A DNA stretch of 12,922 bases from Phycisphaerales bacterium (GTDB lineage: Bacteria > Planctomycetota > Phycisphaerae > Tepidisphaerales > Tepidisphaeraceae): positions 1-12,922 of the forward strand of contig JAQGHJ010000136.1 in assembly GCA_028288905.1 (NCBI GenBank), given 5' to 3'. Made by a program: the position numbers and the translations under genes. Below are positions 1 through 6,979 of the stretch, piece by piece. Below the pieces are notes generated by a model. It saw nothing but the letters and a program-made list of their open reading frames with translations. It was not told the DNA's origin and ran no database searches. How positions within the stretch are numbered: position 1 is the first letter of the stretch; every line of letters begins with the position of its first letter.

Positions 1-2222
1 CCGTCGCGGACGCCGCCACGCCGGAGCGGATCGGCGGCACCGGCCCGACCCGGCTCGACGTGGCGATCGGGCTGCTCACCGGCGACCAGCAGGCCCTCGT
101 CCGCAAGCTGGCCGGCACCCACGCGCTGCGGTTCTACCGGTTCAGCCGCGACGCGACGGCTCTCGGGGCGACCCCACCGCCGGACCCGGCCGCCACGGGC
201 CACGCCGCCGGCTCGCCCGCCGACCCCTCCGCCCCCAAGCCGATCGTCCTCGACCCGGCACTGGTCGATGCGATCAAGACGCTCAAGCCCGAGGGCGGCG
301 CGACACAGGTCGTGGCGTCCCTGCTGACCGTGCTCGGCGACCTCCAGGGCCAGCGGCTGGCCGGCGTCGTGCTCATCTCCGACGGCCGGGAGACGCCGGG
401 GGCGGCCGGGCCGGCGAGCGTCGACAAGGTCAAGGGGTTCGGCGTGAAGGTCGTCGCCGTCCCGATCGGGTCGGAGGCGGCCCCGCGGAACTTGACCGTC
501 ACCACGCTCGGCGTGCAGGACAGCGCGTTCAAGGACGACCTCGTGTCGGCCAAGGTCGGCGTCCGGGCGACCGGGTACGACCCCGGCAAGGCCGTCACCG
601 TCCGCCTGAAGGACAAGCGGACCGGCCAGCCCCTGCTGACGGTCGACGGCAAGCCGGCCGAGGCGGTCGCCACGTTCGCCGACGACCGCCCGCAGGAGGT
701 CGAGGTCGTGTTCCAGCCGAAGGAGGTCGGCACGCTCGACGTCGTCGCCGAGGTGGCGGCCGAGGACGGCGAGCTGACCGCCCGGGACAACCTCGCCCAG
801 GAAAGCGTGGCCGTCCTCGACGCCCGGGTGAACGTGCTGTACGTCGACGGGTACCCGCGGTGGGAGTACCGGTACATCAAGAACGAGATGATCCGGGACA
901 AATCGGTCAACATCTCGTGCCTGCTCACGAGCGCCGACCAGAGCTTCTACCAAGAGGCCGATCGCCCCGACCCGGACTACGGTGCCGGCGACCCGCGGAC
1001 GGGCAGCAAGTTCCCCGGCGCCGTCACCCGGTTCCCGGAGACGGCCGAGGAGCTCGGCAAGTACGACGTCGTGCTGTTCGGCGACGTCGATCCGCGGCAG
1101 TTCACCGACCGCCAGCTCCAACTACTAACGACGTTCGTCAGCGCCGAGGCCGGCGGGTTCGGCATGATCGCCGGCCCGCAGCACGCGCCGGCCCACTATC
1201 GGAACACGGCGCTGGAGGCGGTGCTGCCGGTGCAGATCGCCGGGGCGACAGCCGGCGAGCTCGACGAGCCGATCCGCGACGGCTGGCGGCCGGTCGTGAC
1301 CGACGAAGGCCGCCGCGGCGAGGCCGCTACGGTATTTCGATTCTTCCCGGACAAAGACCGGAACGACAAGTACCTGCGCGACGACCTCCAGCCGCTGTTC
1401 TGGTTCAGCCGGGGCGTGACGGCCAAGAGCGGCGTCGGGCTGGTGTACGCCGAGCACCCGACCGCCACCGACCCGACCGGTCGTAAGGCCCCGCTGCTCG
1501 TCCTGGGGCGGTTCGGGGCCGGGCGGACGCTGTTCAGCGCGATCGACGACTCGTGGCGGTGGCGGTACTACACCGGGGAGAGCGTCTTCGACACCTACTG
1601 GGTGCAGCAGATCCGGTATCTGGCCCGCGGCCGGAAGCTGGCCGAGCGGGGCATCAAGTTCGCCGCCGACCGCGAGCGGTACGAGCGGGGGCAGACGGTG
1701 AAGCTCACGCTCACCGTGCTCAGCCCGAAGCTGCTGACGGAGCTGCCGCCGCAACTGAAGGTGGACGTCGCCGACGAGGCCGGCAACCTGATCCGCCAAG
1801 AAACGCTGCTGCGGCAAGAGTCGCCCGACAACCTGTACACCGCCAGCTACCCGGCGGTCGACGGCTTCGGGGCCTATCGTGTGAAGCTGGCCGCCCTCTC
1901 GGACACGGTGGGGGCACAGGAGCGGGCGTACCAAGTGGTGGTCCCCCGATTGGAATTGGAAAAGCCCGAGGTCGACCGGGCCGGCCTGCTCCGGCTGACG
2001 AGCGCTGCCAACATCGTCGCCCCGGTCGAGGCACGGGAGAAGCTCCCGGGCCTGCTGCCCAGCGCCGCCAAGACGATCCCGTTGCTGCGGACGATCCCGC
2101 TGTGGGACAACCCGCTGACCGTCGGGCCCTGGACGACTCGCCGCGTGCCGCACGCGCTCGCCGTCTTCATGCTGCTGCTGACGGCCGAATGGGTGCTGCG
2201 GAAGGCGTTCGGGATGCTGTAA
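1..2222 (+). CDS. VWA / glutamine amidotransferase-like membrane protein (5' truncated)
   Basis: The reading frame is open from position 3 to the TAA at 2220-2222 (739 visible residues). The true start lies upstream, so the in-frame GTG at 60 is not needed. Residue numbers count from position 3. Residues 1-160 are the back half of a von Willebrand A domain: a MIDAS-type Thr in GGATQVV (T101) and the strand VVLISDGRETPG (122-133), with a Pro/Ala-rich insertion at 53-81. The first MIDAS motif (DxSxS) must lie upstream. After a beta-rich stretch, residues 278-520 resemble a class I glutamine amidotransferase-like fold (VLYVDGYPRWEY, YDVVLFGDVDPRQF, FGAGRTLFSAIDDSWRWR). The nucleophile-elbow position reads IAGPQ without Cys, so amidotransferase activity is unlikely. 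One C-terminal membrane helix lies at about 717-735. In planctomycetes such proteins follow MoxR, DUF58 and BatA-like genes, which fits the next gene here. Exact role unknown. Confidence 0.85.
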   Translation, partial: VADAATPERIGGTGPTRLDVAIGLLTGDQQALVRKLAGTHALRFYRFSRDATALGATPPPDPAATGHAAGSPADPSAPKPIVLDPALVDAIKTLKPEGGATQVVASLLTVLGDLQGQRLAGVVLISDGRETPGAAGPASVDKVKGFGVKVVAVPIGSEAAPRNLTVTTLGVQDSAFKDDLVSAKVGVRATGYDPGKAVTVRLKDKRTGQPLLTVDGKPAEAVATFADDRPQEVEVVFQPKEVGTLDVVAEVAAEDGELTARDNLAQESVAVLDARVNVLYVDGYPRWEYRYIKNEMIRDKSVNISCLLTSADQSFYQEADRPDPDYGAGDPRTGSKFPGAVTRFPETAEELGKYDVVLFGDVDPRQFTDRQLQLLTTFVSAEAGGFGMIAGPQHAPAHYRNTALEAVLPVQIAGATAGELDEPIRDGWRPVVTDEGRRGEAATVFRFFPDKDRNDKYLRDDLQPLFWFSRGVTAKSGVGLVYAEHPTATDPTGRKAPLLVLGRFGAGRTLFSAIDDSWRWRYYTGESVFDTYWVQQIRYLARGRKLAERGIKFAADRERYERGQTVKLTLTVLSPKLLTELPPQLKVDVADEAGNLIRQETLLRQESPDNLYTASYPAVDGFGAYRVKLAALSDTVGAQERAYQVVVPRLELEKPEVDRAGLLRLTSAANIVAPVEAREKLPGLLPSAAKTIPLLRTIPLWDNPLTVGPWTTRRVPHALAVFMLLLTAEWVLRKAFGML

Positions 2223-2263
2223 CAGGGCCTTCGGCCCGCACCGGATGGTCCTCAGGTCCTCCG

Positions 2264-2473
2264 CAGCCCCGAAGGGGCGAAAGCACCATAGCCCGGGGCA
2301 TAGCCCCGGGTTGACCTCAGGGGGAAGGTCGGGAGCCCCGAAGGGGCGAAAGAGCAGGTTGGCCCGAACCGTGCGGGTTGGCTCTTTCGCCCTTTCAGGG
2401 CTGAGTGTTCGGTGCGTCGCGATGACCCGGGGCTCGCGCCCCGGGCTATGGTGCTTCCGCCCCTTTGGGGCTG
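2264..2473. repeat. Nested inverted repeat A (REP/BIME-like)
   Basis: The outer arms at 2264-2312 and 2425-2473 are near-perfect reverse complements. Each carries a small palindrome AGCCCCGAAGGGGC (AGCCCCAAAGGGGC when the right arm is read in reverse). This is followed by GRAAGCACCATAGCCC and then a stem whose halves are AGCCCGGGGC and GCCCCGGGTT (2290-2312). An inner inverted pair of the same box, ending in GAAAGAGC, lies at 2333-2355 and 2381-2402. The element therefore holds four copies of one box in two nested head-to-head pairs. The same design recurs at 8131-8401. No coding capacity or transposase is associated. It could be a REP-type element moved in trans, a structured RNA segment, or a cruciform-forming DNA site. 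Confidence 0.88.
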
Positions 2474-2478
2474 AGATT

Positions 2479-2482
2479 GGAG
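2479..2482 (+). promoter_or_regulatory. Ribosome binding site of the coiled-coil gene
   Basis: GGAG ends 7 bases before the ATG at 2490. It supports that start over the in-frame ATG at 2502. It lies only six bases after the end of inverted repeat A, so a hairpin formed by the repeat in mRNA would sit directly beside the initiation region. Confidence 0.6.
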
Positions 2483-2489
2483 CCGCCTT

Positions 2490-5400
2490 ATGCCGCCGAC
2501 CATGGACTCCGCCAACGCCGGTGCCGGCCTGCTCGACGCCCTGCGGGCCCTGCGCCGGCGGGTGAAGCTGCTCGGCGCCGCCCGGGGGGCAGGCATCGTG
2601 CTGGCCGCGGCCGTCGGGCTGGTCGTCGCGGCCGTGCTGCTCGACTACCTGCTCAAGCTCCCGCCGCTGCCCCGCGCGATCGTCAACCTGGCCGCCCTGG
2701 CGGCGCTCGGGTACGCGGCCTGGGCGTACGTGGTCCGCCCGGCCGTCGCCCGGCTGTCGCTCAGCGACCTCGCCGGTCGGATCGAGAGCACGTTCCCTCA
2801 ATTCGACGACACGCTCCGCAGCACCGTCACGTTCACCGAGCGGGACGTGCCGGGCTCGGCCGCCATGAAGCAGCGGACCGTCGAGCGGGCCCGGCAGGTG
2901 GCGGCCGACGTGGACCTGTCCCGGGCCGTCGCCCTCCGGCCCGTGTGGGGGTCGACGGCGCTGGGGCTCGGGGCCCTCGTGGCGCTGCTGGCGGTGACGG
3001 CGCTCGTCGACCCGGCCCTGCGGCGGATCGCCGCCGACCGGCTGTTCGCCGGGTCGATGGCGTGGCCGAAGCGGGTCGAGATCGAGCTGCTCGACGCCCC
3101 GGCTGGCCGGGTCGCCGCCGGCGGCGAGCTGCCGCTGCGGATCAAGCTGACGAAGGGGACCGCACGGACCGCTACCGTTCGCTACCGGTTCGACAACGGC
3201 CCGTGGCAGCAGGAGGTGCTGCAGGCGGACGCGGTCGGGGCCGGCACCTTCACGACGAAGCTCAAGACCCAGCTCGACGCCGGCCGCGACCTGTCGAAGC
3301 TGCAGATCGTCGTCCAGGCCGGTGACGACGAGCGAGAACTGGCCCCAATCGCCGTGGTCCCGCCGCTGGAGGTGCGGCAGGCGACGGCGACCGTCACGCC
3401 GCCGCCGTACAGCAAGCTGCCGCCGGCCGCCGTCAACCTGGCCGAGCGGCCGGCCGTGGCCGCCGCCGGGGCCGAGGTCGAGCTGACCGTCGCGTTCAAT
3501 AAGGCGCTGGACGCCGCAAAGGGCGTCAAGCTGGAACCAGCCGACGGCCGGGCCGCCCCGAAGGTGGCGTGGTCGTTCCCGCGGAACGGCGTCGTGTCCG
3601 GCAAGTTCAGCCTGAGCGACCCGACGTTCAAGCCCGAAGACTCGTTCCGATTCGTCGTCCGGGCGACCGACGCCGACGGTTTCACGAACGGCGGAACTCA
3701 GGAGTACCAGGTCACGGTCCACGAGGACGTGAAGCCGACCGTCGTCATCGAGCTGCCCCGTCAGAGCGAGGAGCGAACGCCGAACGCGACCGTCCCGCTC
3801 CGGGTGGCGGCCGACGACGATTACGGGTTCGACGCCCTGGACCTCGTCGTCGAGGGCAAGAGCCCGAACCTGGCCGGCCGGCCGGCGTGGGTGATCCCGC
3901 TCGTACGGGCGGCCGGGGCCGAGGCGGGCGTGAACTGGCAGTTGACGGCCAACAGCACGGTCGAGCGGAAGCGGTTCGTTGCCGAGTACCTGTGGGACCT
4001 CGGCAAGCTGTCCGGCGTGACGCTCAAGCCGGGCGACCGGCTCGAGTTCTTCGCCCGGGCCCGGGACAACTTCGACCTCAACGGCGTCCGGCACGACCCG
4101 GTCGACAGCACCCGGCTAACGATCAGCATCATCAGCCACGACCAGTTCGAGGCGTGGGTCGAGATGCAACTGGGGAACGCCCGGCAGGAGATCGGGGCGA
4201 TCAAGAAGGCGGTCGACGTCACCAAGGCCGGGGCCGAGCAGCAGTCGAAGGAGACCCGCGAGCGGGCGAAGCTCGACGACGCCCAGCGGACGACGATCAA
4301 CCGGCTGGCCAACCAGCAGGCGACGGCCGCCGCACAGGCCAAGCAGACGAGCCAGAAGCTGACCGACCTCGTCCAGCGGATGGCGGAGAACAAGGCCCCG
4401 GAGCAGGGGGCCAAGCAGGCCGCGAGCGAGGTGGCGAAGGAGCTCGACCGGGCCGCCGACGCCCCGATGAAGGACGCGACGAACAAGCTGACCGAGTCGA
4501 AGGAGACCAAAGCCGACCCCAAGGGCTCGCCCGACGAGCAGAAGCGGTCGGCCGAGCAAGCGGCCAAGTCGCTGGACGACGCGGCGAAGCAGCAGGACGC
4601 GGCGTCGAAGCAGCTCGACGCGGCGATGAACAAGTTGAGCGAGTTCGGCGGGCTCGCCCCGTCGATCCAGAAGATCGAGGCGATCAAGAAGGAGCAGGAC
4701 GCGGTTGCCAAGGAGTACAAGGAGAAGCTCCGCGAGGCCCTTGGCAAGAAACCCGAGGACATGACCCCGCAGCAGAAGAAGGACCTGAAGGACCTGACCG
4801 ACCGGCAGGACAACCTGTCGAAGGAGACCGAGAAGGCCCTGAAGGACCTGGAGGCCAAGGCGGACAAGATGCAGAAGTCCGACCCGCAGGCGGCCAAGGC
4901 GATGAAGGAGGCCGCCCAGACCGGGCAGCAGCAGGGCGTGCCGCAGAAGCAGTCGAGCCCGAAGGAGCAGACCGGCGCGGCCCAGCAGATGCAGCAGAAC
5001 CAGCAGGCGAACGCCCAGCAGAAGCACAAGGAGATCGAGCTCGGGCTCGACATGATGCTGGACAAGCTCAAGGCCGCCGAGCAGGCCAAGCTCGAGGAGC
5101 TGCAGAAGCAGTTGGCCGAGTTGCAGCAGTTGCTGGAGGCGCTGATCGCCCGTCAGGCCGGGCACAACATCGACAACCTGATGATCCAGGACCCGTCCGG
5201 GTCGAAGGTGGCGGCGTTCTCCGAGGCCGACCGCGCCGCGTTATTCGAGCAGGCGAAGCGGGAGGAGCCGGCCAAGCGTGACCCGGCCAAGCCGGCCGAG
5301 CCGAAGCCGGAGCTGGCGGCGCTGACGCCGTCGCAGGAGCAGACGCACCGGAACACGGCCGACGTGGCGAAGAAGGCCGAGGCGCTGCCGGACGCGACGC

Positions 5401-6839
5401 CGGCCGGCAAGATCGCCGCCGCCGCGGCGAACATGGAGCAGGCCGCCGTCCACCTGCGGCAGAAGGACCTGCCGGCCGCCTACAGCCCCAAGCAGGTCGA
5501 CGCGCTGAAGAACCTCGTCGAGGCGAAGAAGCTGGTCGACGCGGCCAAGAACAAGAACGACGACCAGGAGAAGCAGAAGCAGGAGGAGTCGATCAAGCAG
5601 GCGTACGTCGCGCTGCTGGAGCGGCAGACGAAGGTGAACGCCGCGACGGCCGACATCGACAAGAACGGCAAGGACGAGGAGGGCAACCTCAAGCGGTCGG
5701 CCGCCCGCGACCTGGCCGCGCTGCCGGGCGAGCAGGGCAAGCTGGCCGAGGAGGCGACGAAGCTCGGCGAGAAGCTCAAGGCGCTGAAGTCGATCGTGTA
5801 CGTGTGGGCGAACAAGGACATCGTCAACACGATGGGCGAGGTGAAGGAGGACTTGGCCAAGCCGCGGACGGACGCGGTCGTACAGGCCCAGCAGGCCCGG
5901 GTGGCCGAGCAGCTGAAGGCGATGATCGACAACCTGGCGAAGAAGCCGCCGGAGAAGAAGGAGTTCGCGGAGCGCAAGGAAGGTGGCGGCGGAGGCGGGC
6001 AGGGCAAGCCGCCGCCGAAGATGCCGACCGACGTCGAGCTGCGGCTGCTCCGCGACCTCCAGGGCGCGGTGAACAAGGCGACGACGGTGGTCGACGCCGA
6101 GGTGAAGAAGGCCGGCGGCAAGAAGGACGAGCAGAAGCTGCTCGGGCTCGGCGGCCGCCAAGGCGAGCTGCGGAACCTGCTCGACCAGGTGATCAAGGGG
6201 GCGAGCGAGGGGAAGGTCGCGCTGGGCCCCGAGCCGAAGGACAAGGAGAAGCTGCCTGAGGAGGCCGGGGCCGACGAGCTCGACGAACAGGAGTTCGTGA
6301 AGGACCTCGTCCAGGGCAAGGTGGACGCGGACCAGGTGGAGAAGACGGTGAAGCTGGTCGGCGACCGCATGGGCCGCAGCCGCCAGCGGCTCGCCTTGGA
6401 CAACGACCCTGGCAAGGTGACGCAGGAGATCCAAAAGCGGATCGTGCTGGACCTGGACAACCTCGTGAAGCTCGCCCAGCAGCAGCAGGGCGGCGGCCAG
6501 CCGAAACCCGGCCAGGGCAAGCCCGGCGACCCGCAGGGCCAGCCGAAGCCCGGCGACAAGGGCCAGCAGAACGCCAAGGGCGACCAAGGCAAGCAGCCCG
6601 GCCAGCAGCAGCAGCCGGCCGGCCAGGAGGCGGCCCAGGACTCGACCCTGACCCAGGGCGGCGGCAAGACCGAGGACCTGAGCAAGGAGCTCAAGGAGAA
6701 GTTCGCCGAGTGGGGCCTGATCACCCAGCGGGACCGCGGGGCGGTGATGGAAGGCAAGGGCGAGGCCGCGGCCGAGAAATACCGCAAGTACGTCGACGAC
6801 TACTACCGCGAACTGGCCAAGCGGGCGTCGGAGCGATGA
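2490..6839 (+). CDS. Giant DUF4175-like membrane-anchored coiled-coil protein
   Basis: This is a 1449-residue protein starting at ATG 2490, which has a GGAG seven bases upstream. Three hydrophobic segments near the N-terminus (about 34-51, 60-82, 153-177) anchor it in the membrane. Residues 180-550 look like successive beta-sandwich domains (for example VTPPPYSKLPP at 302-312, HEDVKPTVVIELP at 411-423, DDDYGFDAL at 442-450). From about 555 to 1330 the chain is Lys/Gln/Glu/Ala-rich helix, probably coiled coil, with a Gly6 run at 1165-1170. Residues 1330-1380 are a Gly/Gln/Lys/Pro linker. The C-terminus (about 1400-1445, containing EKYRKYVDDYYRELA) is a conserved-looking helical tail like that of planctomycete and DUF4175-type proteins. 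It contains no cysteine. The layout resembles DUF4175/TIGR02302 proteins but is much longer. It probably works beside the preceding VWA protein. Family assignment is by architecture only and function is unknown. Confidence 0.8.
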   Translation: MPPTMDSANAGAGLLDALRALRRRVKLLGAARGAGIVLAAAVGLVVAAVLLDYLLKLPPLPRAIVNLAALAALGYAAWAYVVRPAVARLSLSDLAGRIESTFPQFDDTLRSTVTFTERDVPGSAAMKQRTVERARQVAADVDLSRAVALRPVWGSTALGLGALVALLAVTALVDPALRRIAADRLFAGSMAWPKRVEIELLDAPAGRVAAGGELPLRIKLTKGTARTATVRYRFDNGPWQQEVLQADAVGAGTFTTKLKTQLDAGRDLSKLQIVVQAGDDERELAPIAVVPPLEVRQATATVTPPPYSKLPPAAVNLAERPAVAAAGAEVELTVAFNKALDAAKGVKLEPADGRAAPKVAWSFPRNGVVSGKFSLSDPTFKPEDSFRFVVRATDADGFTNGGTQEYQVTVHEDVKPTVVIELPRQSEERTPNATVPLRVAADDDYGFDALDLVVEGKSPNLAGRPAWVIPLVRAAGAEAGVNWQLTANSTVERKRFVAEYLWDLGKLSGVTLKPGDRLEFFARARDNFDLNGVRHDPVDSTRLTISIISHDQFEAWVEMQLGNARQEIGAIKKAVDVTKAGAEQQSKETRERAKLDDAQRTTINRLANQQATAAAQAKQTSQKLTDLVQRMAENKAPEQGAKQAASEVAKELDRAADAPMKDATNKLTESKETKADPKGSPDEQKRSAEQAAKSLDDAAKQQDAASKQLDAAMNKLSEFGGLAPSIQKIEAIKKEQDAVAKEYKEKLREALGKKPEDMTPQQKKDLKDLTDRQDNLSKETEKALKDLEAKADKMQKSDPQAAKAMKEAAQTGQQQGVPQKQSSPKEQTGAAQQMQQNQQANAQQKHKEIELGLDMMLDKLKAAEQAKLEELQKQLAELQQLLEALIARQAGHNIDNLMIQDPSGSKVAAFSEADRAALFEQAKREEPAKRDPAKPAEPKPELAALTPSQEQTHRNTADVAKKAEALPDATPAGKIAAAAANMEQAAVHLRQKDLPAAYSPKQVDALKNLVEAKKLVDAAKNKNDDQEKQKQEESIKQAYVALLERQTKVNAATADIDKNGKDEEGNLKRSAARDLAALPGEQGKLAEEATKLGEKLKALKSIVYVWANKDIVNTMGEVKEDLAKPRTDAVVQAQQARVAEQLKAMIDNLAKKPPEKKEFAERKEGGGGGGQGKPPPKMPTDVELRLLRDLQGAVNKATTVVDAEVKKAGGKKDEQKLLGLGGRQGELRNLLDQVIKGASEGKVALGPEPKDKEKLPEEAGADELDEQEFVKDLVQGKVDADQVEKTVKLVGDRMGRSRQRLALDNDPGKVTQEIQKRIVLDLDNLVKLAQQQQGGGQPKPGQGKPGDPQGQPKPGDKGQQNAKGDQGKQPGQQQQPAGQEAAQDSTLTQGGGKTEDLSKELKEKFAEWGLITQRDRGAVMEGKGEAAAEKYRKYVDDYYRELAKRASER
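6477..6626 (+). repeat. Low-complexity Gly/Gln/Lys/Pro-coding segment
   Basis: This segment encodes residues 1330-1379 of the giant coiled-coil protein. It has runs such as QQQQGGG, repeated KPG/QPKPG units and QQQQ. It is probably a flexible linker joining the helical region to the conserved C-terminal tail. Its repetitive codons make it a likely site of length variation between strains. Confidence 0.8.
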
Positions 6840-6843
6840 GAGC

Positions 6844-6942
6844 TAGCCACGGATGGACACAGAATAAGAGATGAGAGAGCGAAAGCATCTAGCCCGAACT
6901 CATCCCTCCTATCCGTGTTCATCTGTGTTCATTAGTGGCTAA
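6844..6942. repeat. Imperfect inverted repeat with TTAGCCAC ends
   Basis: The right arm (6899-6942), read in reverse, begins TTAGCCACTAATGAACACAG and ends GGATGAG. The left arm (6844-6875) is a shorter, diverged copy beginning TAGCCACGGATGGACACAGA and ending GATGAG. This AT-richer segment stands out from the surrounding GC-rich DNA. Dispersed intergenic repeats of this general type (TTAGCCAC...GAACACAGATGAACAC) are familiar from planctomycetes and other bacteria. It fills most of the gap between the coiled-coil gene and the QW-repeat gene. It could fold as a hairpin at the 3' end of the upstream mRNA but has no T-tract typical of an intrinsic terminator. Confidence 0.75.
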
Positions 6943-6967
6943 TTCAGATTCGGTGAGTTGCACTTCG

Positions 6968-6975
6968 AAAGGTGG
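6968..6975 (+). promoter_or_regulatory. Ribosome binding site of the QW-repeat gene
   Basis: AAAGGTGG ends 4 bases before the ATG at 6980. This Shine-Dalgarno-like site decides the start: the in-frame GTG at 6935 lies inside the preceding repeat and would place 15 hydrophilic residues before a clear signal peptide. Confidence 0.65.
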
Positions 6976-6979
6976 ACCG

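Larger units (their letters stand above)
2223..2489. other. Intergenic region filled by a nested palindromic repeat
   Basis: This 267-base gap between the VWA gene and the giant coiled-coil gene contains no credible gene. It begins with a small hairpin just after the stop codon (GGGCC-TTC-GGCCC, 2225-2237) that has no T-tract. Most of the rest is the nested inverted repeat at 2264-2473, which stops only six bases before the ribosome binding site of the next gene. No promoter with both a -35 and a -10 box was recognised, so co-transcription across the repeat is possible but not shown. Confidence 0.7.

Noticed and set aside
2225..2237. Hairpin GGGCC-TTC-GGCCC after the VWA gene as an intrinsic terminator
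   Set aside because: The stem is only five pairs and no T-tract follows, so it cannot be called a terminator.
1125..4094. 989-codon open frame on the - strand across the VWA gene, repeat A and the coiled-coil gene
   Set aside because: Its product is Arg/Pro/Gly/Leu-rich with no recognisable domain and lies opposite two genes with clear domains. Long antisense frames are expected where third positions are almost always G or C.
3569..5281. 570-codon open frame on the + strand inside the coiled-coil gene
   Set aside because: It is a frame-shifted shadow, extremely Arg/Gly/Pro-rich, with no domain. The overlapping frame encodes the coherent 1449-residue protein.
6935..6979. GTG start at 6935 for the QW-repeat gene
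   Set aside because: It lies in the TTAGCCAC repeat and would bury the signal peptide behind 15 polar residues. ATG 6980 has a ribosome site.
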